49,637 nucleotides of DNA. It comes from an uncultured Flavobacteriales bacterium (GTDB lineage: Bacteria; Bacteroidota; Bacteroidia; Flavobacteriales_E; Vicingaceae). Position 1 is the first letter of the stretch; every line of letters begins with the position of its first letter. Below the pieces are notes generated by a model that did no database searches, was not told where the DNA came from, and saw nothing but the letters and a program-made list of their open reading frames with translations. The stretch is from contig CAJQOH010000018.1 in assembly GCA_905479915.1 (NCBI GenBank), forward strand, positions 1 through 49,637, read 5' to 3'. Shown here one piece after another: positions 44,756 to 49,637 of the stretch. Both the position numbers and the translations under genes were made by a program.

Positions 44756-44763
44756 CAAATTTA
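44756..44763 (-). promoter_or_regulatory. -7 promoter box of the acidic secreted protein gene
   Basis: Minus-strand TAAATTTG ends 38 bases before the ATG. TACCGCAT is repeated directly upstream (44762-44769 and 44775-44782 on the plus strand). No TTG stands at -33, which fits a promoter that needs an activator. Confidence 0.55.
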
Positions 44764-44786
44764 CCGCATGCTTCTACCGCATAGTG

Positions 44787-44824
44787 TTAAAGGGCTCTTA
44801 AAGAAAGTTAAGGAAAAGTTAAAG
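44787..44824. promoter_or_regulatory. Four phased TTAAAG direct repeats, putative response-regulator site
   Basis: TTAAAG starts at 44787, 44798, 44808 (TTAAGG) and 44819, with steps of 11, 10 and 11 bases, i.e. one helical turn each. This is the typical arrangement for OmpR/PhoB-family dimers. It lies upstream of the -7 boxes of both divergent transcripts. Confidence 0.6.
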
Positions 44825-44873
44825 TTGAAGTTTGAAACATCTTAAACGTTAAATTTACAACAATAAATGCCCC

Positions 44874-44888
44874 TTGAGCGGAGCCGAA
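44874..44888 (+). repeat. Dispersed 15-mer next to the histidine kinase start
   Basis: TTGAGCGGAGCCGAA is a copy of the repeat at 16165 and 47995, with two or three changes. It lies five bases before the kinase ATG at 44894. Confidence 0.5.
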
Positions 44889-44893
44889 AGGAA

Positions 44894-46459
44894 ATGAAAA
44901 AAAGGATACTACATATTTTAATCGCTTTAATGAGCTTTTCCTTAATAGGTATTATTTGGGTACAAGTGTATTGGATTCAAAATGCTATTAAAGTTAAAGA
45001 AGCTCAATTTGATCAGTTAGTAAATGATGCATTAAACCATGTAGTTACTAATTTAGATGACAACGAGTCCATCATTTTTATCAGCGATCAACTTCACGAC
45101 ATTTCTTCTGACATAGTTATTACTAAAGATTCTTTAAAAGAAGGTCATAACATTAAAAAATGGGTAAAGCGTTTTTCTTCCATAGATTCCACAAATTCAG
45201 AGGGAGAATCATTCAATTATCAAATTAGTGCAGATTCCGATGAGGAAGGAATGGAAATGAAGATCAATGTAAATGGTGATGAAAAAACAATTGAACTAAA
45301 AGATATTGAACATCTTTTCAGTGGGGATTCATCCATTTTTAAAGCTGAAAAAGAAATCGCTATTGGTAAGCGTTTTAGCAATATCATCGTTAAAATGGTA
45401 AATGAGTTTAAAGACATTGATCAACCGATAGAGCACATTTTAAAAACTGTTCAACTTGAATCTATTATCAACACAAGTTTAATTGACAATGGAATTACTA
45501 CTCCTTTTACTTATGCTGTTCTTCATGAAGGAGAGATCGTAACTGAATTTGCTTCAGAAGGTTTTGTTTTAGGGCAAAACAATTTTAATGTTTCTCTATT
45601 TAAACACAACCTATTTGACAAATCAGCACAGCTTTCTATAAATTTTAAAGGAAAAAAGAGTTACATCTTAAAATCGATGGGAATCATGTTACTTACCTCT
45701 ATTCTCTTTACCTTAATCATCATCTTAACCTTTACATTTACTGTACACTATATGGTGAAGCAAAAGAAACTTTCTGAAATGAAGAATGACTTTATCAACA
45801 ATATGACCCACGAATTTAAAACCCCTATTTCTACAATATCTTTAGCTGTAGATTCTATAACACACCCCAAAATCATTGATGATAAAACTCAAATAAATCA
45901 CTTTGCAGATATTATCAGAAAAGAAAACCAACGAATGAACAAACAAGTTGAGAGCGTTTTAAACACTGCTTTAGGTGAAAAAGATGAGTTTAATTTTGAC
46001 AAAACCATTGTGAACATAAACGAGATCATTCAAAAAATTCCAGAAAGAATGAAACTCCTATTAGAAAAGAATTCCACTAATCTAATACTTACGCTTTCTG
46101 ATACAAATCTTAACATTTTAGGTGATGAAATGCATTTACAAAATGCCATTTGCAATTTAATTGAAAACGCGATTAAGTACAACAACAATACTCCAAAAGT
46201 TAATGTTGAATCCAGCCTTGTAAATGGTTTTTGTGAGATTAAAGTAACCGACAATGGTATTGGAATGAGTAGTGAAACTCAAAAAAAGGTTTTCGATAAG
46301 TTTTACAGGGTAGAGACAGGAAACATTCACACCACTAAAGGTTTTGGTATTGGATTGAGTTATGTAAAAGCTATTGTAAATTCCCATAAAGGTGCCATTG
46401 CTTTAAAAAGTAAAATCAATCAAGGAACAATAATCACTATAAGTATACCTGCGGCTTGA
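44894..46459 (+). CDS. Sensor histidine kinase
   Basis: The 521-residue protein has a transmembrane helix (ILHILIALMSFSLIGIIWVQV), a periplasmic domain of about 240 residues, a second transmembrane helix (LLTSILFTLIIILTFTFTV) and a HisKA/HATPase core. The phospho-acceptor His is H306 in NNMTHEFKTPIS. ATP-lid motifs are CNLIENAIKYNN, DNGIGMSS and GFGIGLSYVKAI. The periplasmic part carries the stretch EMKINVNGDEKTIELKDI, which resembles repeats in the divergent acidic secreted protein. I chose ATG 44894 (MKKRILHIL) because the in-frame ATG at 44867 would encode the dispersed repeat. The stop overlaps the TTG start of the regulator. Confidence 0.92.
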   Translation: MKKRILHILIALMSFSLIGIIWVQVYWIQNAIKVKEAQFDQLVNDALNHVVTNLDDNESIIFISDQLHDISSDIVITKDSLKEGHNIKKWVKRFSSIDSTNSEGESFNYQISADSDEEGMEMKINVNGDEKTIELKDIEHLFSGDSSIFKAEKEIAIGKRFSNIIVKMVNEFKDIDQPIEHILKTVQLESIINTSLIDNGITTPFTYAVLHEGEIVTEFASEGFVLGQNNFNVSLFKHNLFDKSAQLSINFKGKKSYILKSMGIMLLTSILFTLIIILTFTFTVHYMVKQKKLSEMKNDFINNMTHEFKTPISTISLAVDSITHPKIIDDKTQINHFADIIRKENQRMNKQVESVLNTALGEKDEFNFDKTIVNINEIIQKIPERMKLLLEKNSTNLILTLSDTNLNILGDEMHLQNAICNLIENAIKYNNNTPKVNVESSLVNGFCEIKVTDNGIGMSSETQKKVFDKFYRVETGNIHTTKGFGIGLSYVKAIVNSHKGAIALKSKINQGTIITISIPAA

Positions 46460-47148
46460 AAAAAAAATACTCCATATTATTAGTTGAAGATGAAGAGAAT
46501 TTTGGCTCTGTCTTAAAAAACTACTTAGAATTAAACGATTACATTGTTACACTCTGCATGGACGGAAACAAAGGCCTTGTTGAATTTAAAAATAACATTT
46601 ATGATCTCTGTATTTTAGATGTAATGATGCCGCTGATGGATGGTTTTAGTTTGGCAGGTGAAATAAAAAAAATGAACCCATCTATTCCTTTAATATTTTT
46701 AACTGCCAAAAAGTTAAAAGAAGACGTTTTAAAAGGGTATGAGATTGGGGCTGATGACTACGTTACCAAGCCTTTTGATACAGAAGTTTTACTGTACAAG
46801 TTAAAAGCAATTTTAAACAGGAACAATAACGTTATTCAAAAAGAGGTAACTTCTAATCATACATTTGGAGCTTTTCATTTTAACACCGATACACGAGAAT
46901 TATCTTCAGACCAATCCTTAAAAAAGCTTTCTCCGAAAGAGTCTGAACTCCTAAAATTATTATGCGAAAATATAAACCAAGTTGTTTCTAGAGATCTTGC
47001 TCTTAATCAAATATGGAAAGACAACAATTACTTTACTACCCGAAGCATGGATGTGTTTATAGCTAAACTTAGAAAATACCTTAAGGAAGATTCTTCTATA
47101 GAAATAATTAATGTTCACGGAAACGGATTTAGATTGTTAGTAAAATAA
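46456..47148 (+). CDS. OmpR/PhoB-family response regulator
   Basis: The 230-residue protein has a receiver domain (ILLVEDEENFGSVL, phospho-acceptor Asp at D55 in LCILDVMMPLMDG, then FLTAKKLKEDVLKGYEIGADD and YVTKPF) and a C-terminal winged-helix DNA-binding domain (KLSPKESELLKLLCENINQ, TTRSMDVFIAKLRKYL). The start is TTG 46456-46458, overlapping the kinase stop TGA by two bases. It is the cognate partner of the kinase and is expected to bind phased direct repeats; four such repeats stand in the divergent region upstream of the kinase gene. Confidence 0.93.
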   Translation: MKKKYSILLVEDEENFGSVLKNYLELNDYIVTLCMDGNKGLVEFKNNIYDLCILDVMMPLMDGFSLAGEIKKMNPSIPLIFLTAKKLKEDVLKGYEIGADDYVTKPFDTEVLLYKLKAILNRNNNVIQKEVTSNHTFGAFHFNTDTRELSSDQSLKKLSPKESELLKLLCENINQVVSRDLALNQIWKDNNYFTTRSMDVFIAKLRKYLKEDSSIEIINVHGNGFRLLVK

Positions 47149-47150
47149 AT

Positions 47151-47158
47151 TACTTTTG
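47151..47158 (+). promoter_or_regulatory. -7 promoter box TACTTTTG of the SDR gene
   Basis: TACTTTTG lies 19 bases before the SDR ATG at 47178 and directly after the regulator stop codon. Confidence 0.5.
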
Positions 47159-47177
47159 CCCTTCTAAAACCAGAAAC

Positions 47178-47969
47178 ATGAACTTAGAATTAACAGGAAA
47201 AAATGCCATTGTATGTGGTAGTACTCAAGGAATAGGAAAAGCTATTGCCGTTGAACTAGCTCTTTTAGGTGCAAACATCATATTAGTAGCCAGAAATGAA
47301 CAAAAGCTGGTTAATGTAAAAAATGAACTAGATACTTCAAAAGGACAAAATCACAATTACATTATTGCAGATTTTAGCACACCTCCCCAATTAAAACTAC
47401 ATGTAGAAAACTACATTGAAGTAAACGAAATTGAAATCAACATTTTAATTAATAATACAGGAGGTCCTGCAGGAGGGTTAATTGAAAATGCAAAAGCGGA
47501 TGAGTTTATAGATACTTTCTCTAATCACTTAATCTGTAACCATATTTTAATGCAAGCAGTTAAAGAAGGAATGAAAACCAGTGGTTATGGAAGAGTCATT
47601 AACATCATTTCTACTTCAGTTAAACAACCATTAAATGGTCTAGGTGTTTCGAATACAATTAGAGGAGCTGTTGCAAGCTGGGCAAAAACATTGGCTAATG
47701 AGTTAGGTGAATTTGGTATTACAGTAAATAATGTTTTACCAGGAGCAACTGATACTGTTCGTTTAAAATCTATTATTGAAAATAAAGCTGCCAAAACTGG
47801 TGGTAATGTTGAAGACATTAAACAAGGTATGGCAGATATGGTTCCTATGAAGCGTATTGCTCAACCTGAAGAAGTTGCTAATGCTGTTGCATTTTTAGCT
47901 TCTCCAGCAGCAAGCTACATTAACGGAATTAATGTTCCAGTTGATGGAGGTAGAACAAAGAGTTTATAA
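47178..47969 (+). CDS. SDR-fold protein with altered catalytic Tyr/Lys
   Basis: The 263-residue protein has the SDR Rossmann motif in the form CGSTQGIG (residues 13-20), ILINNTGGPAGG and INIISTSVKQP (candidate Ser), but the usual YxxxK active site is replaced by S158-N-T-I-R162 in VSNTIRGAVASWAKTLANELG. The PG motif and SPAASYINGINVPVDGG end are normal. SDR proteins with this change resemble a subgroup listed as beta-ketoacyl-reductase-like that lacks the standard tetrad, so ordinary hydride-transfer chemistry is doubtful. It might be a regulatory or specialised dehydrogenase. In other Bacteroidota such genes sit close to kynurenine-pathway genes, to my recollection; here the dioxygenase and ACMSD genes are a few kilobases away. 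Confidence 0.85.
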   Translation: MNLELTGKNAIVCGSTQGIGKAIAVELALLGANIILVARNEQKLVNVKNELDTSKGQNHNYIIADFSTPPQLKLHVENYIEVNEIEINILINNTGGPAGGLIENAKADEFIDTFSNHLICNHILMQAVKEGMKTSGYGRVINIISTSVKQPLNGLGVSNTIRGAVASWAKTLANELGEFGITVNNVLPGATDTVRLKSIIENKAAKTGGNVEDIKQGMADMVPMKRIAQPEEVANAVAFLASPAASYINGINVPVDGGRTKSL

Positions 47970-47974
47970 TCATT

Positions 47975-48009
47975 GTCATCCTGAAGATGTCACACTGAGC
48001 GGAGTCGAA
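47975..48009. repeat. Dispersed repeat copy after the SDR gene
   Basis: GTCATCCTGA (47975-47984) is like the ends of the palindromic elements at 38492 and 40320. CTGAGCGGAGTCGAA (47995-48009) is a copy of the 15-mer found at 16165 and 44874. The two repeat families are joined here. Confidence 0.6.
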
Positions 48010-48042
48010 GTGTTGATTCAGAATCTAAATAGTTAACCCATT

Positions 48043-48071
48043 AAAAAAGCCGAGTTATACTCGGCTTTTTT
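48043..48071. terminator. Bidirectional terminator between SDR and TonB genes
   Basis: GCCGAGT (48049-48055) pairs with ACTCGGC (48059-48065) around a 3-base loop, with A6 before and T6 after. It serves the SDR gene (plus) and the TonB genes (minus). Confidence 0.92.
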
Positions 48072-48073
48072 AT

Positions 48074-48817
48074 TTATGGTCTTACAGAAAATTTTATTGG
48101 AACCTTATATAAAACTTTCACTCTTCTTCCATTGTCTTTTGCAGGTATAAACTCTGGAAGTGAGCTAACTGCGGCATAGGCTTCTCTTTCTAGCTCCTTT
48201 GGAATTTCATGCTTTTTATCATTTAAAATCTTAACATTGGTTACTTTACCTTTTTTATTTACTTCAAAATAAACAAAAGCCATATAAGAAGCTTCCCCTT
48301 TCATTTTTACCGATTCAGGAATACTCATTGTCCTTCCGAAATGTTGATACATCTTTTGGTGTGTACATATTTTTCGCTCTTTTTCTGATAGTTCTGCACA
48401 ATCTTTATAATGAGGCATGTGTTGTGCAAAAGAACGAGGAGCTTCTTCTTCCTTAATAACTTCTACCTCTTTCCAATCTCCTTCTTTAAATTCTACTTCC
48501 GATTGTTTTTTTACTTCTTCCTTTATTTCTACTTCCTTTTCTATAGGTTCATTTTTAACTATTTCGATTTTAGTTAAATCAACTTTCGGTTGTTTTATTT
48601 TTTCTTCAACAATTTCTTTTTCTATTTCGAAGGGTTTAACAGCCTCTATATCCCATTCTATTTCTTCAACAATTTCACCTCCTAAAGTGGCTATATGAAT
48701 TGGAGATGTCCATTCAAAAGCAACTAAAGTTAACCCTCCAGCAATTATTAATCCTATTTGAAAAAAGATTCCTCTTAACTTTTCTAATTTTTTGTTTTTC
48801 TGTTTAAAGTGGTTCAT
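48074..48817 (-). CDS. Energy transducer TonB (copy 2)
   Basis: The 247-residue protein has a basic N-terminus (MNHFKQKNKKLEKLRG), a single transmembrane helix (FFQIGLIIAGGLTLVAFEW), a Glu/Lys/Val-rich periplasmic spacer (residues 60-125, KEIVEEKIKQPKVDL, EKEVEIKEEVKKQSEVEF) and a TonB C-terminal domain (SYMAFVYFEVNKKGKVTNVKIL, AYAAVSSLPEFIPAKDNGRRVK). TonB couples the inner-membrane ion gradient to outer-membrane TonB-dependent receptors. The first 42 residues are almost the same as in the upstream TonB gene, as is the DNA. It also has a segment with two Cys (KDCAELSEKERKICTHQ), which is unusual. Confidence 0.92.
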   Translation of the reverse strand: MNHFKQKNKKLEKLRGIFFQIGLIIAGGLTLVAFEWTSPIHIATLGGEIVEEIEWDIEAVKPFEIEKEIVEEKIKQPKVDLTKIEIVKNEPIEKEVEIKEEVKKQSEVEFKEGDWKEVEVIKEEEAPRSFAQHMPHYKDCAELSEKERKICTHQKMYQHFGRTMSIPESVKMKGEASYMAFVYFEVNKKGKVTNVKILNDKKHEIPKELEREAYAAVSSLPEFIPAKDNGRRVKVLYKVPIKFSVRP

Positions 48818-48835
48818 AGTAGTAATATTTAATGG

Positions 48836-49528
48836 TTAACTTTTTAATTTAAATTTGATTCTGAAATTATAACTTACACTCACGGGTTTTCCTCTTTGTT
48901 TCCCTGGCTCCCAATTTGGCATCGCTTTAACAACTCTTATCGCTTCCTTATCAATTGTAGGGCTTACCCCGCGTAAAATTTTGACTTTCTTAATTGCCCC
49001 GTTTTTATTAATTACGAAATTTAAATATACCGTTCCTTGAACCCCTCCTGATTTATCAATACTCGGATACTTTAGATTATCTCTTAAAAACTTTAATCTT
49101 TCATGCTCTCCTCCTACAAATTGAGGCATTTTCTCTACTATAGTAAAAACTTGTGGAGGATCTACTGGTTCTGGATCTGAAGCAAATTCGTCAGGATCAA
49201 ACTCAGGAACCTCAACTGAGTTAGTTTTGACTTCTAAATCAGTTACTTCATCATCAAAAATCAAAATTTTATCTGGATTAATAGTAGGTGCTTGAATCAT
49301 TTCCACTTTTACTTTAGGTTTAACTATTTCGTCTTGAAAAGTAATTGGAGGTAATTCTGTAATATCAATTGTACAACCTATACAATCATCTTCAGGTGGA
49401 AGAATTTTGACAGAGCTTGTCCATTCAAAAGCAACTAAAGTTAACCCTCCAGCTATTATTAATCCTAGTTGAAAAAAAATTCCTCTTAACTTTTCTAATT
49501 TTTTGTTTTTCTGTTTAAAGTGGTTCAT
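48836..49528 (-). CDS. Energy transducer TonB (copy 1)
   Basis: The 230-residue protein has the same N-terminal part (MNHFKQKNKKLEKLRG and FFQLGLIIAGGLTLVAFEW), then a spacer rich in Pro, Asp and Val (KPKVKVEMIQAPTINPDKIL, DPEPVDPPQVF), and a TonB C-terminal domain (MPQFVGGEHERLKFLRDNL, GTVYLNFVINKNGAIKKVKIL, MPNWEPGKQRGKPVSVSYNF). Its C-terminal domain is the standard periplasmic-partner fold, with VGG and NWxPGxQxGKPV motifs. The spacer has two Cys (DDCIGCTID). It lies 18 bases upstream of the second copy, so both are likely one transcript. Since the N-terminal parts match but the spacers differ, one copy arose by tandem duplication. Confidence 0.93.
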   Translation of the reverse strand: MNHFKQKNKKLEKLRGIFFQLGLIIAGGLTLVAFEWTSSVKILPPEDDCIGCTIDITELPPITFQDEIVKPKVKVEMIQAPTINPDKILIFDDEVTDLEVKTNSVEVPEFDPDEFASDPEPVDPPQVFTIVEKMPQFVGGEHERLKFLRDNLKYPSIDKSGGVQGTVYLNFVINKNGAIKKVKILRGVSPTIDKEAIRVVKAMPNWEPGKQRGKPVSVSYNFRIKFKLKS

Positions 49529-49637
49529 AGTGCAGTATTTTAATAGGTTAGTATGTTTTATAAACTGAATTTACCTACTTTTATTACTTAGATGATTCGT
49601 ATTTACAATTCCATAAAATGAAAGGTCTTTTTTTTAG

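Noticed and set aside
49618-49637. ATG followed by six codons at the window edge
   Set aside because: Only six codons are visible; it may be the start of a further gene on the plus strand but cannot be supported.
1-49637. CRISPR array, prophage, transposase or tRNA/rRNA genes
   Set aside because: No regularly spaced repeats with spacers, no phage structural or integrase genes, no transposase-like frames and no recognisable tRNA or rRNA sequence.

Overview
The window looks like chromosomal DNA of a marine-type Flavobacteriales (Bacteroidota). It is AT-rich. Five gene products end in type IX secretion (T9SS) sorting domains. Promoters show the Bacteroidota -7 box TAnnTTTG, several of them so close to the start codon that the mRNA would be almost leaderless. 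Two energy-transducing TonB proteins, LuxE-like and DUF2279 proteins and a long amidophosphoribosyltransferase also fit this group. I see no tRNA, rRNA, CRISPR, integrase or transposase.

Layout. 1-2.1 kb: the tail of a T9SS type-B protein, a small hypothetical gene, a T9SS type-A protein and a 36-residue ORF. 2.1-4.1 kb (minus): an rRNA/tRNA 2'-O-methyltransferase homologue and an aldehyde dehydrogenase of the aminomuconate-semialdehyde type. 4.2-8.6 kb (plus): a tight sulfane-sulfur operon with an ArsR-type regulator, TauE/SafE exporter, persulfide dioxygenase-rhodanese fusion, split YeeE/YedE transporter, two more rhodaneses and a small Cys-containing membrane protein. 8.6-16.1 kb: a PurF-type enzyme, a TPR/HTH membrane protein whose 5' end is disturbed at a T8 run, an M1 peptidase and a TPR/PP2C phosphatase. 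16.2-19.1 kb (minus): KorB and KorA. 19.5-29.9 kb (minus): a secreted 295-residue protein and a 3154-residue LamG protein that share a repeated module. 30.2-34.1 kb: SucA and SucB. 34.1-40.3 kb: a lipoprotein, LuxE-like protein, second lipoprotein, purine nucleoside phosphorylase, TerB-like protein, EEP-fold phosphatase/nuclease, methyltransferase and GNAT acetyltransferase. 40.5-43.5 kb (minus): DUF2279 protein, ACMS decarboxylase, four-helix-bundle protein and 3-hydroxyanthranilate dioxygenase. 43.6-47.1 kb: an acidic secreted protein divergent from a histidine kinase/response regulator pair. 47.2-49.5 kb: an SDR protein and two tandem TonB genes.

Functional themes. The sulfur operon should take up thiosulfate, oxidise persulfide and export sulfite. 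The dioxygenase, decarboxylase and dehydrogenase together cover the lower kynurenine (tryptophan) pathway, but the dehydrogenase lies about 37 kb from the other two. Both a ferredoxin-linked 2-oxoacid oxidoreductase and an NAD-linked 2-oxoglutarate dehydrogenase are present. The strongest candidates for something undescribed are the kinase/regulator plus acidic secreted protein, which share a VNGEE-type module across four helically phased TTAAAG repeats; the 3154-residue protein with its shared module and upstream direct repeats; and the ArsR regulator with a C-terminal cysteine cluster. Dispersed intergenic repeats sit at many gene ends.
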